A stretch of DNA of 60,181 bases. Source: Oscillospiraceae bacterium (GTDB lineage: Bacteria > Bacillota > Clostridia > Oscillospirales > Oscillospiraceae). Positions 8,281-18,738 of the stretch are shown here, piece by piece. The notes under the pieces are model-generated. The model had not been told where the DNA came from, searched no databases, and was given only the letters and a program-made list of their open reading frames with translations. The stretch is taken from positions 1 to 60,181 of the forward strand of contig JAJQBY010000087.1 in NCBI GenBank assembly GCA_021203045.1, given 5' to 3'. The translations under genes were made by a program, and so were the position numbers. Within the stretch, counting starts at the first letter, position 1. Each line of letters opens with the position of its first letter.

Positions 8281-9309
8281 CTATCGCTGTCCCTTATCAT
8301 AGGGGATACCCTCCGCCTTGGGTGCGCGGGAATTCTTGGAGGTGAAGGCCAGCACCAGCAGGGTTATGACATAGGGCAGCAGCCGATAGAAGTTGGCGTT
8401 CAGGCCGATGGTGGTCAGGCCATAGATGCCGTCGCCGTTGATGTCGATGCTGGAATAGGAGGCGGCAATGCACTTGAACAGGCCGAACAGCAATGACGCA
8501 CCGGCGATGTTCAGGGGCTTCCAGTTGCCGAATATCATGACGGCCAGGGCCAGAAAGCCGAACCCGGCCACGTCTCCGTTGGCGGAGCAGTTGGTGGTGG
8601 TCAGAGCGTATACAAAGCCGCCCATGCCGGCCAGAGCGCCGGATATGATCACGCCCGTATACCGCATACGCACCACGTTGATGCCCAGGGAGTCCGCCGC
8701 CTGAGGGTTCTCGCCGCAGGCACGGAGCCGCAGGCCGAACCGGGTCTTATACAGGATGATGGACAGGACTATGAACACGATGATACATATGTATGTGGAA
8801 AGATACACCTTATTCAAAAATGTATCCACAAAGAAGTTCGACGTGTCCGAATCGATGCCCAGCATGGCCTTTTTGATCATGAACCAGCTGGCAGCGTCGC
8901 CGCTTGCCATTTGCAGGGTGTTCTGGTTTGCGATGATGCGGATGAGAAACAGCACCAGGGCCGGGGCCAGAAGGTTCAGGGCCGTGCCGCCGATGGTCTG
9001 GTCTGCCTTCAGGTTGATGGCGGCAAAGGCCAGCAGCAGCGAGAACACCGCACCCAGTAGGGCGGCCACCAGCATAGTCATGCACATAAAGCCCTGAAGG
9101 GCCAGATAATTGCTCATCTCCTTGGCCACATCGAACACACCGGCCTGCTGCATGATGCGCACGAACAGCACGCCCACAAATGCACCGAAGATCATAATGC
9201 CTTCCAGCGCCAGGTTTATGATGCCGCTCCGCTCGGCGAATACGCCGGCCAGGGCCACGATCATAAGAGGCATGGCATATATCAGGGTCTGACGGATCAG
9301 AAAACTCAT
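8281..9309 (-). CDS. Nucleoside ABC transporter permease (YufQ/NupC-like)
   Basis: This 342-residue inner-membrane permease of the BMP/branched-chain-type superfamily has around ten hydrophobic segments starting at about residue 10. The family hallmark is the central stretch [23 protein letters not shown]. It overlaps the neighbouring permease by four bases, and together with the double ATPase and BMP lipoprotein forms a four-gene importer. In characterised relatives such importers carry purine and pyrimidine nucleosides. Here divergent uridine and thymidine kinase genes support that substrate. It is the last gene before the 8164-8195 hairpin. Confidence 0.88.
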   Translation of the reverse strand: MSFLIRQTLIYAMPLMIVALAGVFAERSGIINLALEGIMIFGAFVGVLFVRIMQQAGVFDVAKEMSNYLALQGFMCMTMLVAALLGAVFSLLLAFAAINLKADQTIGGTALNLLAPALVLFLIRIIANQNTLQMASGDAASWFMIKKAMLGIDSDTSNFFVDTFLNKVYLSTYICIIVFIVLSIILYKTRFGLRLRACGENPQAADSLGINVVRMRYTGVIISGALAGMGGFVYALTTTNCSANGDVAGFGFLALAVMIFGNWKPLNIAGASLLFGLFKCIAASYSSIDINGDGIYGLTTIGLNANFYRLLPYVITLLVLAFTSKNSRAPKAEGIPYDKGQR

Positions 9310-10610
9310 TGCTCGCTGGCCTCCTTTCCGGCGTCTGCCGCGTCTGTTTGTGTCTCGGCCTCCGCTGCTATCTCAGCCGCTGTCTCTGCTTCTGTCTCTG
9401 CCGTATCGGCCTCCGCAGCGGCAACAGGCTCTGCCGGGGCGGCGGCCCGCTTTTTCCGGCCGCTTATCCACATCTTAATGACCAGGGAGAAGGCGGACAG
9501 ATACACGATCACGGCGATAATCACATCGGTGATGTATTCGTTATAGGCTGTCAGGTTCGTGAGCTGCAGGCCTGCAATATCCAGCATGGACATGAACATG
9601 GCAGTGAATATGACGCCGATAGGATTGTTGGCCGCCAGCAATGCCACCGGGATACCGGTGAAGCCCGCATCTGGCAGGGACTGATAGGAGGACCAGTAAA
9701 ACTCCGTGTTGCCGGACAGGTAATACAGGGACCCGGCGGCGGCGGCCAGGGCTCCGGCGATGGCCATGGAAAGAACGATGCTGCGTTTTTCCTTGATGCC
9801 GGCGTATTTCGCCGCATAGCGGTTCGCGCCGCAGGCCTTCAGCTCATAGCCGAAGGTGGTCTTGGTCAGCATGATATACACAAGGATGGCCAAAACAATG
9901 GCGATGATGATGCCCCCGTTCACCTGAGAGCCGGGAAACAGCTTATCCAGTCCCAGCTTGGGGGTTTGGACGTTATTATAAGCAGTCGTATAGATATAAC
10001 CGGACTTGCTGTTTTCCACCACGTTTTTCAGATTGCTGACATCAAAGACCCATGTGACCACGTTGGCCGCAATCCAGTTAGTCATGATGCAGGCCAGCAC
10101 CTCATTGATGTTCAAAAACGCCTTCAGCATACCGGGGATTGCCCCCCAGACGGCCCCCGCCGCCATGCCGCCCAGAAACGCCAGGATCCAGATAATCCAG
10201 GGCGGCACCACGGAGGAGGGAATCTCCAGCGCGATGAACAGGGTGGCCGCCGTACCGGCCAGATACTGACCCGGCGCGCCGATGTTGAACAGGCCGGTCT
10301 TGAACGCCACCGCCACGGAAAGGCCCGTCAGAATGAGCGGCGTGGCGCGGAACAGCATATTGCCGATGTTGGTGCCATTAAAGCCGAAGGTCAGGGCGCC
10401 GGCCTCCCGCCCGGTGCTGAACAGGCCCAGCACCATAAGCTGTATGCCCTCCCAGGCGCTTTTCAGGGAAAGGCTCTCGCTTGTCAGGCCGGTGATAAGG
10501 ATGACCACAGCGCCCACGGCCAGGCCGATCAGGATGGAGATAAGGGAGGCCATGACCGTGCGGGTGGCGTCCTTCCGCCAGAAGGCGGCCAGCTTTCCGT
10601 CCTTTTTCAT
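9306..10610 (-). CDS. Nucleoside ABC transporter permease with acidic C-terminal tail (YufP-like)
   Basis: This is the second membrane subunit of the importer, 434 residues. The membrane domain runs from about residue 20 to 385 and carries the family motif [22 protein letters not shown]. After the last transmembrane helix and a basic stretch (SGRKKRAAA), the final 45 or so residues are almost entirely Ala, Glu, Thr and Asp. This tail is unusual for the family. It overlaps the ATPase gene by four bases and the next permease by four bases, so translation is tightly coupled. Confidence 0.88.
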   Translation of the reverse strand: MKKDGKLAAFWRKDATRTVMASLISILIGLAVGAVVILITGLTSESLSLKSAWEGIQLMVLGLFSTGREAGALTFGFNGTNIGNMLFRATPLILTGLSVAVAFKTGLFNIGAPGQYLAGTAATLFIALEIPSSVVPPWIIWILAFLGGMAAGAVWGAIPGMLKAFLNINEVLACIMTNWIAANVVTWVFDVSNLKNVVENSKSGYIYTTAYNNVQTPKLGLDKLFPGSQVNGGIIIAIVLAILVYIMLTKTTFGYELKACGANRYAAKYAGIKEKRSIVLSMAIAGALAAAAGSLYYLSGNTEFYWSSYQSLPDAGFTGIPVALLAANNPIGVIFTAMFMSMLDIAGLQLTNLTAYNEYITDVIIAVIVYLSAFSLVIKMWISGRKKRAAAPAEPVAAAEADTAETEAETAAEIAAEAETQTDAADAGKEASEQ

Positions 10611-12169
10611 GCGCTCTCCTCCTTCATGTTCTGCCGCTTGGCGCCGGCCATGTATAGGCCCAGCTCCTCCACCGTGGTGGTTTTGGGGTCAAGCTCGCCT
10701 ACGATCTCCCCCTCATACATGACCAGAATGCGGTCGGAAAGGTTCATCACCTCATCCAGCTCCAGGGACACCAGCAGCACCGCTTTCCCCGCGTCCCGCT
10801 GGGCCACAAGCTGACCGTGGATATATTCTATGGCGCCCACGTCCAGGCCACGGGTGGGCTGGACGGCCACGATAAGCGGCAGATCCCGGTCGATTTCTCT
10901 GGCCACGATGGCCTTCTGCTGGTTGCCGCCGGACATACTCCGGGCAATGGTGACAGGCCCCTGGCCGGAGCGAACGTCGTACTGCTCGATGAGCTGCTCG
11001 GCATAGGTGCGGACCTCATCGAAGCGGATGAACCCATGGTTCTGGAACCTCGGCTCATAGTATTTTTGCAGCACCAGGTTCTGCTCCAGGGTATAATTCA
11101 GCACCAGGCCGTGCTTATGCCGGTCCTCCGGGATATGGCTCATGCCCGTCTGGCTGCGGCTGCGGATGGAGGCGTGGGTCACATCCTGGCCGCAGAGGGT
11201 GATTGTCCCGCCGGAGGAACGCTCCAACCCGGTCAGGGCCTGGACAAACTCCGTCTGGCCGTTGCCGTCGATACCGGCGACGCAGACGATCTCCCCCGCG
11301 TGGACGGTGAAGCTGACATCCTTCACCGCGTCCCCCTTGTGCAGGTGAGACGGCACGGAGAAGTTCTCCAGCGTCAGAATCGGCTCCTTGGGCTGGGCGG
11401 GGCCTTTTTCCACCACCAGCTGAACGGGCCGGCCCACCATCATGCGGGACAGCTCCTCCTTGGAGGTGGCCTTGGTGTCGATGGTGCCCACATATTTTCC
11501 CTTGCGCAGCACCGTGACCCGGTCGGAGACCTCCATGATCTCATTGAGCTTGTGGGAGATAAACAAAATACTCTTGCCCTCTTTGGCGAGGTTGCGCATG
11601 GTGTGCATCAGCTCGTCGATCTCCTGGGGCGTCAGAACGGCGGTGGGTTCGTCAAATATCAGAATCTCATTATCCCGATAGAGCATTTTCAGGATCTCCA
11701 CCCGCTGCTGCATTCCCACGGTGATATCCTCTATCTTCGCGTCCAGGTCAACGTGCAGGCCGTATTGCTCCTCCAGGGCCTCCACCCGTTTCCGGGCCTC
11801 CTTTTTCTGCAAAAAGCCCAGCTTGGTGTCCTCCGCGCCCAGGATGATGTTGTCCAGCACGGTGAACACCTCCACCAGCTGGAAGTGCTGATGCACCATG
11901 CCGATGTGCAGGGCAGTGGCGTCGTTGGGGTTATTGATCTTCACAGTTTGGCCGTTTTTCCGAATCTCCCCGGCCTCCGGCTGATACAGGCCGAACAGCA
12001 CGCTCATCAGCGTGGATTTACCCGCGCCGTTCTCCCCCAGCAGGGCGTGTATCTCCCCCCGGCGAAGCTGCAGGGTGATGTCGTCGTTTGCGATGATGCC
12101 CGGAAATTCCTTGGTGATATGGAGCATTTCAATGATATATTCGCTTTCGGTATGTTCGCTGTCAGGCAA
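10607..12169 (-). CDS. Nucleoside ABC transporter, double ATP-binding protein (YufO-like)
   Basis: This 520-residue protein has two fused ABC domains, the arrangement used by sugar and nucleoside importers with BMP-type binding proteins. The first domain has Walker [10 protein letters not shown] (about residues 45-53) and Walker [16 protein letters not shown]. The second has a degenerate Walker [10 protein letters not shown], but an intact signature MSGGNQQK. An asymmetric pair with one degenerate site is normal for this group. It follows the BMP lipoprotein gene, separated by a terminator-like hairpin, and overlaps the first permease. Confidence 0.93.
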   Translation of the reverse strand: MPDSEHTESEYIIEMLHITKEFPGIIANDDITLQLRRGEIHALLGENGAGKSTLMSVLFGLYQPEAGEIRKNGQTVKINNPNDATALHIGMVHQHFQLVEVFTVLDNIILGAEDTKLGFLQKKEARKRVEALEEQYGLHVDLDAKIEDITVGMQQRVEILKMLYRDNEILIFDEPTAVLTPQEIDELMHTMRNLAKEGKSILFISHKLNEIMEVSDRVTVLRKGKYVGTIDTKATSKEELSRMMVGRPVQLVVEKGPAQPKEPILTLENFSVPSHLHKGDAVKDVSFTVHAGEIVCVAGIDGNGQTEFVQALTGLERSSGGTITLCGQDVTHASIRSRSQTGMSHIPEDRHKHGLVLNYTLEQNLVLQKYYEPRFQNHGFIRFDEVRTYAEQLIEQYDVRSGQGPVTIARSMSGGNQQKAIVAREIDRDLPLIVAVQPTRGLDVGAIEYIHGQLVAQRDAGKAVLLVSLELDEVMNLSDRILVMYEGEIVGELDPKTTTVEELGLYMAGAKRQNMKEESA

Positions 12170-12197
12170 TGCCTTTCCCCCTCTCTGGTGTCATTTC

Positions 12198-12229
12198 AAA
12201 AAAGACCAGGCGGATGCCTGGTCTTTTTT
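12198..12229 (-). terminator. Attenuator-like hairpin between the BMP lipoprotein gene and its ABC genes
   Basis: The stem AAAAGACCAGGC/GCCTGGTCTTTT has a four-base loop and flanking A and T runs, so it could stop RNA polymerase in either direction. Lying inside the operon, it probably lets only part of the transcripts reach the ATPase and permease genes. Confidence 0.75.
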
Positions 12230-12242
12230 GATTCTCGGAATA

Positions 12243-13496
12243 TCACTCGATGTAGTTGATAGTAACGTAGTCGAAGGTCAGGTCGGCGACACTCTCAGGA
12301 TAGTCGGCGTCGACCACCAGGCTTCCGTCCTTCAGCGCAGCCAGCTGCTCCTCATAGTCCTCAACGGTGAAGCTCTCCATGCTCCAGGTGTCGGTGGGCA
12401 GGCCCACGGCGTCGTCGTTCACGCCCAGACTGGTGCTGGCACCGCCGATGTCGTCCCACTCGCCGTCAAAATACTTGCCGATGGCCCAGCTCGTAGCGGA
12501 ACTCAGGCCCTTCATGGCGGAAGTAACGACCGTGTCGGATTCATAGGATTGGTCAACGTCCACGCCGATCACAGCGCCGTCGTTCTCGGCAGCAGCCGCA
12601 ACGATGGAGTCGAACATGGAGCCGCCGCAGGCGAACACGATCTCAACGCCGTTTTCATACCAGCCGCTGACCATGGTCTGCAGCTCCGGGGAAGCCGCAA
12701 AACTGGAGCCATACAGCCAGGAGTAGTTGATGGTCACTTCCACGCCCAGAGCCTCAGCCGCAGCCTCAGCGCCCTGGAGGAAGCCATAGCCATACCGGCA
12801 GCAGGCAGAGTTGGTGCCGCCGCCGCCGCCGCTGAACCCAAGGCTGGTGTAGCCCTCAGCCACGACAGCGTAGCCGGCGAAGTAGCCGCTCTGCTCCTCC
12901 TGGAAGGCGATGCCGGCCACATTGGTCAGCACGTTGCCGTCCTCGTCAGAGAGAGAGTAGCCGTCGATGAAGATGAACTGCACGTCGGGATAGGCGATAG
13001 CAGCCGCGGTCAGAGCAGTCTCCTGCATATAACCGGCGCAGACAACGACCTGCGCGCCGTTCTCGCAGGCGCTGACCATGGCATCGTAGCGGTCGTCATT
13101 GGTGGCCTCGGAGCCGTTGGCGGGCTGATAGTACTTATAGGACAGGCCGTTTTCATAGGCATAGAGCTTCACGCCGTCAAAGGTGCCCTGGTTGAAGGAC
13201 TTGTCCTTGAGCTGGCCCACGTCTGTGATGAAGGCGATATCATAGGTGCCGTCGTCAGAGGTCATGGTGTCGGGGATGTCGTCCGCGCTGACGACCTCGG
13301 CGACCTCAGCGGTTTCTTCCTCGGTCTCCTCTGCCTCCTCGGCAGCCTCCTCCGTCTCCTCAGCCTCGGCGGCCTCCTCGACGGTTTCCTCGGTCTCGGT
13401 CGTGGTCTCCTCCGCATCATCAGAGCTGCTGGAGCAGCCCGCCATCAGGCCAAAGATCATGCAGAGAGCCAGGAGCAGTGCAAGTGTCTTTTTCAT
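12243..13496 (-). CDS. BMP-family (PnrA-like) nucleoside-binding lipoprotein
   Basis: This is the external substrate-binding subunit of the importer, 417 residues. The start at 13496 has AAGGAGG at an ideal distance; the open frame upstream lacks such a site. A signal peptide ends in LMAGC, followed by a very acidic linker (about residues 22-70) rich in Glu, Thr and Ala. The BMP domain then begins with IAFITDVGQLKDKSFNQG, the family's diagnostic motif, and includes FSGGGGG and GVDVDQSYES. Relatives bind purine nucleosides. Its own promoter is divergent from udk. Confidence 0.93.
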   Translation of the reverse strand: MKKTLALLLALCMIFGLMAGCSSSSDDAEETTTETEETVEEAAEAEETEEAAEEAEETEEETAEVAEVVSADDIPDTMTSDDGTYDIAFITDVGQLKDKSFNQGTFDGVKLYAYENGLSYKYYQPANGSEATNDDRYDAMVSACENGAQVVVCAGYMQETALTAAAIAYPDVQFIFIDGYSLSDEDGNVLTNVAGIAFQEEQSGYFAGYAVVAEGYTSLGFSGGGGGTNSACCRYGYGFLQGAEAAAEALGVEVTINYSWLYGSSFAASPELQTMVSGWYENGVEIVFACGGSMFDSIVAAAAENDGAVIGVDVDQSYESDTVVTSAMKGLSSATSWAIGKYFDGEWDDIGGASTSLGVNDDAVGLPTDTWSMESFTVEDYEEQLAALKDGSLVVDADYPESVADLTFDYVTINYIE

Positions 13497-13558
13497 GGTT
13501 GTCCTCCTTAGAATAGATTTTGATTTTATCCATTGCCTCGGTTTTACCGAACACATGA

Positions 13559-13587
13559 ATTATACCATGTATGTCCTCAGACTTCAA
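13559..13587 (-). promoter_or_regulatory. Promoter of the BMP transporter operon
   Basis: On the minus strand TTGAAG (13587-13582) and TATAAT (13564-13559) are 17 bases apart. Transcription would begin around 13552, about 55 bases before the BMP gene. I could not fit a purine riboswitch into the short leader. Confidence 0.65.
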
Positions 13588-13679
13588 GCGTCTACCTGAC
13601 AAACAGGAAACAAAAATTTCATGGTTTATTGAAAAATTTTTAAAAGTTTTTCATACCATCCTCTTTTCCCTACCCCTTC

Positions 13680-13708
13680 TTGCGGGAAAGCGTGATTCGT
13701 GCTATAAT
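13680..13708 (+). promoter_or_regulatory. Promoter of udk-tdk
   Basis: TTGCGG (13680-13685) and TATAAT (13703-13708) are separated by 17 bases, about 35 bases ahead of the uridine kinase start. Confidence 0.65.
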
Positions 13709-13742
13709 CCTGTCATAGAAATGACCACCAGGGAGGCGCGGC

Positions 13743-14375
13743 ATGGGAAATGTGCTGACCATTGGCATCGCCGGAGGGACCGGCAGCGGCAAGACCACCA
13801 TCACCCGCCGCCTACAGCGGCGGTTCGGAAGCGATATCTGCACCCTGTATCATGACAACTACTACAAGGCCCACGACAGCCTGACGCTGGAGGAACGGGC
13901 CCGGCTCAACTACGACCAGCCGGACGCCTTCGACACAGAGCTGCTGGCAGAGCATCTGGCCCTTCTGCGCCAGGGCCGGGCGGTAGCCTGCCCGGTGTAT
14001 GACTATGCCATCCACAACCGGGCGGCCCAGACCCAGCTTATCCAGCCCGCCCCGGTGGTGCTGGTGGAGGGCATCCTTATTCTGCAAAGCGCCGAGCTGT
14101 GCGATATGCTGGATATCAAGGTACTTGTGGACGCGGACGCAGACGTGCGCATCCTGCGGCGTATCGTCCGGGACGTGCGGGACCGGGGCCGGAGTCTGGA
14201 ATCTGTCGTAAATCAATACCTGACCACCGTAAAGCCCATGCACGAGCGGTATGTGGAGCCGTCCCGCCGCCGGACGGATATTATCATCCCGGAGGGCGGG
14301 CACAACGAGGTGGCCATGGCCCTGCTCATCGAGCGCATACGGGCACATCTTGAGGAGGAAAGAAAAAATGGCTAA
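13743..14375 (+). CDS. udk: Uridine kinase
   Basis: This enzyme phosphorylates uridine (and cytidine) to the monophosphate in pyrimidine salvage. In its 210 residues are the P-loop GGTGSGKTT near the N terminus, the LYHDNYYKAHDSL substrate segment, the DQPDAFDTELL motif and the lid region RDVRDRGRSLESVVNQY. Length is standard. GGGAGG lies eight bases upstream. The gene overlaps thymidine kinase by eight bases, so the two form a salvage operon. It is divergent from the nucleoside importer, which would supply its substrate. Confidence 0.95.
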   Translation: MGNVLTIGIAGGTGSGKTTITRRLQRRFGSDICTLYHDNYYKAHDSLTLEERARLNYDQPDAFDTELLAEHLALLRQGRAVACPVYDYAIHNRAAQTQLIQPAPVVLVEGILILQSAELCDMLDIKVLVDADADVRILRRIVRDVRDRGRSLESVVNQYLTTVKPMHERYVEPSRRRTDIIIPEGGHNEVAMALLIERIRAHLEEERKNG

Positions 14376-14952
14376 GCTATACTTTAAATACGGGGCGATG
14401 GGTTCATCCAAGTCCGCCCAGGCCCTTATCACAAAATTCAACTATGAGGAGCAGGGCATGCGCTGCTGGCTCATAAAGCCCGCCACGGACACCCGGGACG
14501 GGACGGATATCGTCCGCTCCCGCATCGGCCTGGAATGCCAGGGAGACGTGATCTCTCCGGAGGACAATCTGGGAGATCTCTATCAGGCCGCCGGCTGGTG
14601 CGACGTGATCATTGCGGACGAGGCCCAGTTTTTCACCCCTGCCCAGATCGATCAGCTCCGGGAGATCGTCGATCAGGCGGACGTGCCGGTGCTCTGCTTC
14701 GGCCTGCGGACAGATTTCCTGACCCATCTGTTCCCGGGAGCCAGGCGGCTGATGGAGGTGGCCGATTCCATCACGGAGATCAAGACCATCTGCACCTGCG
14801 GCCGCAAGGCGGTGGTGAACGCCCGGCTGGACGAGCATGGCCGCATCGTCACCGAGGGCCAGCAGGTCATGCTGGGGGGCAACGAGAGCTATACCGCCAT
14901 GCGTCACCAGTGCTGGACCCGAAAGATACAGGAGCAGGCACAGGAGCAGTAA
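14368..14952 (+). CDS. tdk: Thymidine kinase
   Basis: This enzyme converts thymidine to dTMP with ATP. I set the start at 14368, where GAGGAGG lies upstream inside udk and the protein begins LYFKYGAMGSSKS, the type II thymidine kinase P-loop. That gives 194 residues, the usual length. The second ATP motif is ADEAQFF. A zinc site is suggested by CTCGRKA near residue 150 and by the C-terminal HQCW. It overlaps udk by eight bases. A GC-rich hairpin follows. Confidence 0.95.
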   Translation: MAKLYFKYGAMGSSKSAQALITKFNYEEQGMRCWLIKPATDTRDGTDIVRSRIGLECQGDVISPEDNLGDLYQAAGWCDVIIADEAQFFTPAQIDQLREIVDQADVPVLCFGLRTDFLTHLFPGARRLMEVADSITEIKTICTCGRKAVVNARLDEHGRIVTEGQQVMLGGNESYTAMRHQCWTRKIQEQAQEQ

Positions 14953-14974
14953 CCCGCAAGCACCCGAAACTTTC

Positions 14975-15000
14975 AGGGCCGCGTCGAAGGACACGGCCCT
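14975..15000 (+). terminator. Probable terminator after tdk
   Basis: AGGGCCGCGTC pairs with GACACGGCCCT apart from one mismatch, and TTTGTGT follows. Confidence 0.5.
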
Positions 15001-15050
15001 TTGTGTACACGCCTTGCGGCGCAGAAAACAGAGAAGGATGGCAGCAATAA

Positions 15051-16450
15051 ATGAAAAACAAGGAAAACACACCGGCATCCGGGGAGGACCGGGAGCGCTC
15101 CCAATATGAGCGGATGACCCAGGCCCCCATCCCCTCCCTGGTGGTGCGGATGTCCATTCCCACCATCGTCAGCATGATGGTAACGAACATTTATAACCTG
15201 GTGGACACCGCCTTTGTGGGCCAGCTTGGCAACAGTGCCAGCGCGGCGGTGGGCGTGGTGTTCGGGTTCATGTCCATCATCCAGGCCATCGGCTTCATGT
15301 TCGGCCAGGGCTCCGGCAGTCTTATCTCCCGGGAGCTGGGCCGCCGGGACAGGGCAGACGCAGTGACCACCGCCTCCACCGGGTTCTTTCTGGCGCTGGG
15401 AGCCGGGCTTTTGCTGGCGGTGGGCTGCTTTGCGTTTCTCGACCCCCTGGTCATGCTTCTGGGCAGTACGGAGACGGCGGCCCCCTATGCCAGGACCTAT
15501 ATATTTCCTATATCCTTCTGGCCACCCCGTTCATGACCGCCGTGTTCGTGATGAACAACATCCTCCGCTATGAGGGCAAGGCATCCCTGGGCATGGCGGG
15601 GCTTCTGACCGGTGCGGTTCTGAACATCGTGGGCGACCCCATTTTCATGTTTGTACTGGATATGGGCATCGCCGGGGCGGGGCTTTCCACAGCTCTGAGC
15701 CAGATCATCAGCTTTTTCGTCCTGCTGAGCATGTTCCTCCGGGGCAAGACCTCCACCCGCATATCCCTGCGGGCGGTAGCGCTGAAGGGGCGGCTCGTGC
15801 CGGAGATTTTGGCCACCGGCTTTCCCAGCCTTCTGCGTCAGGGGCTGAACAGCCTGGCTACCATCCTGCTGAACGACTGCGCCGGCGTCTATGGGGACGA
15901 GGCCGTGGCCGCCATGAGCATCGTCTCCCGCATCGGATTTTTCGTCTTCTCCATCGCCCTGGGCGTGGGCCAGGGGTTTCAGCCCATCTGCGGCTTCAAC
16001 TATGGAGCGGGGAAATACAGCCGGGTGCGGCGGGCCTTCTGGTTCACCGTTGCCCTGTCGGAGGGGCTGATGGCCGTGGCCGCCGTGGTGGTGCTGCTCT
16101 GCTCCGGTGGGCTTATCGGCCTGTTCCGGGATGACCCCACGGTCATCGCCATCGGCACCCGCGCCCTGCGGCTCTACTGCGTGGCCCAGCTTTTCCTGCC
16201 TCTCTGCATGGTGACAGAAATGCTCTATCAAAGCACCGGCCACAAGGGGGGCGCGGCCATTCTGTCCTCCCTCCGGGGCGGGCTGCTGTTCATCCCCCTG
16301 CTTCTGATTCTCGTCCGTCTCCGGGGGCTGGCTGGCATTCAGGAGGCCCAGCCTCTGGCCTACGTTCTGGCCCTTCTCCCCTCCATCTGGTTCATGCTCC
16401 GCCTGTTCAGAAGCCTCCCCAAGGAGGATACCCCAATGGGCGAGGGGTGA
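15051..16450 (+). pseudogene. MATE-family efflux transporter, split by a single-base frameshift
   Basis: Together the two frames would encode a multidrug and toxic compound extrusion antiporter of about 465 residues and twelve membrane segments. The first frame (15051-15536) begins PIPSLVVRMSIPTIVSMMV and FVGQLGNSASAAVGVVF, a typical MATE N-terminal half. It runs into a nonsense tail (FPISFWPPRS) and stops. The second frame (in frame from about 15500 to 16450) continues with YILLATPFMTAVFVMNNILR and the second half (GFPSLLRQGLNSLATILLND). The change of frame lies at about 15500-15508 and fits loss of one base. No recognisable slippery sequence is present. It is either a recent pseudogene or a sequence error; the rest is well preserved. 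Confidence 0.85.
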
Positions 16451-16473
16451 AGGGAGGGAAAAGACCCGCCGCC

Positions 16474-17992
16474 CTATTTCCGCAGCACAATTGTAATCCT
16501 GGTCCCTATCCCCTCATAGGATGTAACCTGGAAGTGGCCGCCGTGCTTGGCTATGATCCATTTGGCGATGGACAGGCCCAGGCCGCTGCCGCCGGTGGAT
16601 CCGGTGCGGGCGGCGTCAGCGCGGAAAAAGCGGTTGAAAATCCGGGGCACGTCCTCCGGAGCGATGCCCACCCCGTTATCCTGCACCTGGACGCAGGGGC
16701 GGCCCTCCCCGTCCCGGAACGCGCTGATGGTGATGGGACTTCCGGCAGGAGAATATTTCGCGGCGTTGTCCGTCAGGATGCGCACCGCCTGCTTGAGCAT
16801 GGCCTCGTCCCCGGAAGCGGGGACGGGGTCTTCCCCTTTCAGCACATATTCGTGGTCCGGGTCGATCATCCCGCATTCCTTCCATACCTCCCCGGCCAGG
16901 GCGGTCAGGTCAAGCTCCTTCATGGTCAGCTCCTGGCGGCCCGAATCCCCCCGGGCCAGGAACAGAAGCTGCTCCACCAGGGTCTTCATCCGCTCCGTCT
17001 CGGTCCTGATGGCCCCGATGCCCTCATCCAGCACCTGGGGGTCGGTCTTACCCCAGCGGTCCAGCATATCCGCATAGCCCTGTATCACAGCGATAGGGGT
17101 GCGGAGCTCATGGCTGGCGTCGTCCACAAACCGCACCTGCTGGCGATAGCCGGCGCGCATACGGGTGAGAAGATTGTTCACCGCCGTCTCCAGCCCGGCC
17201 AGGTCGTCGTCCCCGATGCGGAGCTGCTCGTCCGGGGAGGTGCCGTTCAGGTGGTCGATGGCCTCCTCCAGAGACTGGAATTTGCTCACATCGAAGCCGG
17301 AGGCGGAGATGCTCTCCGTCACCTGGGCGATGTCGTCGATGGGGCGCAGGTATTTCCGAATCCGCCGGGTGGCGCCGGGGGCGGACAGCAGCCATATCAC
17401 CAGCCGCAGCAGCATTTCCGCCGTCAGGGCGAAGCACAGCCAGAAGAAGAACCCGCCCATGTTCACCGCATGGTTCAAACCGGCATCCCAGCTCCCGGCG
17501 TCAATAGCGGACACGTCCTGGTCGCCAAAATAATACACAACGATGTCGGAGAACATATCCTCCCCCTGGAGTTGGCCCTTCACGCACGTCCAGAAGGGCT
17601 GGGTCGCCCAGGGGCTGTCAGACTGATAATCATAGACCGTTTCATCGTCGATGGCGACGCTGAGACTGACCGACCAGCTCAAAATAACGATAGCTCGCGG
17701 CAAAATGGCCCAGGGTACCCACCTCCAGGGCGGCGCACCAGACCGCCACCGCCACGGCCCCGATGACAAGGGACTGCCACAGGATGGCCCACAGCTTTTT
17801 CCATTGCAGGCTCCAGGCAATGCGCCGGGCAATGGAATTCGTCCGCCCACTGCCCCGGCGGGTCTCCCGCCGCTGCCGCTTCTTCCCGGCCCGTTTCCGG
17901 CCCCCGGCCTCCTTCACGGCCCTCCGGGCTTCGGCCTTCTTGGCCTCCCGCTCCGTCCGCGCCCCGGCCCGCTCCTCTCCGGCGGTCCTCAT
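16474..17992 (-). pseudogene. Sensor histidine kinase, split by a single-base frameshift
   Basis: This is a membrane sensor kinase partnered with the response regulator encoded just upstream. The N-terminal frame (from 17992) gives a very basic cytoplasmic head, then a membrane segment (ILWQSLVIGAVAVAVWCAALEV), and goes out of frame at about 17670. The downstream frame gives an extracellular domain, a second membrane segment near 17400-17460, and the full kinase core. The core has H-box DDASHELRTPIAVIQGY, N-box LTDNAAKYSP, G1 DNGVGIAPEDV and G2 GSGLGLSIAK. Removing one G from the GG at 17670-17671 restores one frame. The core is intact, so this is either recent inactivation or a sequence error. 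The signal sensed is unknown. Confidence 0.85.
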
Positions 17993-18681
17993 TGCTCCTT
18001 ATCCTTCAGAACATAACCCACGCCCCGGACGGTGTGGATAAGCTTGACCCCAAAGGCGTCGTCTATCTTCTGGCGGAGATAGCGGATGTACACGTCCACA
18101 ACATTCGTCTCCCCCATATAGTCATAGCCCCAAACCTTTTCCATCAGCACGTCCCGGCTCAGAACGATGCCCGCGCTTTCCATCAGGGTTTGCAGCAGGA
18201 GAAACTCCTTGAAGGTCAGATTCACCGGCTCCGTCCCATACCTCACCGTATGACGGGCAGGGTCCAGGGTCAGCGCTCCGCAGGATAGGGCCTCCGGCGG
18301 CTTTTGTCCCGCGGCCTTGGCCTCCATGCGGAACACCGCCCGGATGCGGGCCAGCAGCTCCTCGATGGAAAAGGGCTTGGTAATATAGTCGTTGGCCCCC
18401 ATGTCCAGGCCGCTGACCTTATCCATGACGGAATCCCGGGCCGTCAGCAGGATGACGGGCAGCTCTGAATCACTCCGCAGGCGGCGCAGCACCTCCAGCC
18501 CGTTCAGTCCCGGCAGCATCACATCCAGGAGCATCAGGTCATAATGCCCGCTCTTGGCCTTTTCCAGCCCTGTCCGGCCATCGATGGCTTTGTCCACCCC
18601 GTATCCCTCATGCTGAAGCTCCAGCTCCAGGAACCGGGCGATCTTCTCCTCGTCCTCCACGATCAGGATCTTCGCAGCCAT
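17989..18681 (-). CDS. OmpR/PhoB-type response regulator
   Basis: This 230-residue DNA-binding response regulator has a receiver domain (residues 1-120). The phosphoacceptor aspartate is in LMLLDVMLPGLNG, the conserved Thr in VILLTARD and the Lys in DYITKPFS. It also has a C-terminal winged helix (VNLTFKEFLLLQTLM, VWGYDYMGETNVVDVYIRYLRQKID). It overlaps the start of the sensor kinase gene by four bases, so they are a matched pair. Target genes are not evident. The receiver most resembles regulators such as CiaR or ArlR, but assignment to one of them would be a guess. Confidence 0.95.
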   Translation of the reverse strand: MAAKILIVEDEEKIARFLELELQHEGYGVDKAIDGRTGLEKAKSGHYDLMLLDVMLPGLNGLEVLRRLRSDSELPVILLTARDSVMDKVSGLDMGANDYITKPFSIEELLARIRAVFRMEAKAAGQKPPEALSCGALTLDPARHTVRYGTEPVNLTFKEFLLLQTLMESAGIVLSRDVLMEKVWGYDYMGETNVVDVYIRYLRQKIDDAFGVKLIHTVRGVGYVLKDKEQ

Positions 18682-18702
18682 TTTTTCTCTCCTCTATACT
18701 CG

Positions 18703-18734
18703 CAGGGACTGTATCAGCGCGGATACAGTCCCTG
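18703..18734. terminator. Strong hairpin between a small membrane protein gene and the response regulator gene
   Basis: A perfect 13-pair stem (CAGGGACTGTATC with its complement) has a six-base loop. On the minus strand no T-run follows, so it is more likely an mRNA-processing or stability element within the cluster than a full stop. Confidence 0.5.
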
Positions 18735-18738
18735 TATT

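Noticed and set aside
13500..13560. Purine riboswitch ahead of the BMP gene
   Set aside because: The transcribed leader is only about 55 bases and lacks the conserved three-way junction bases.
15490..15510. Programmed ribosomal frameshift in the MATE gene
   Set aside because: No slippery heptamer or following stem is evident and MATE genes are not known to use frameshifting; mutation or a sequence error is simpler.
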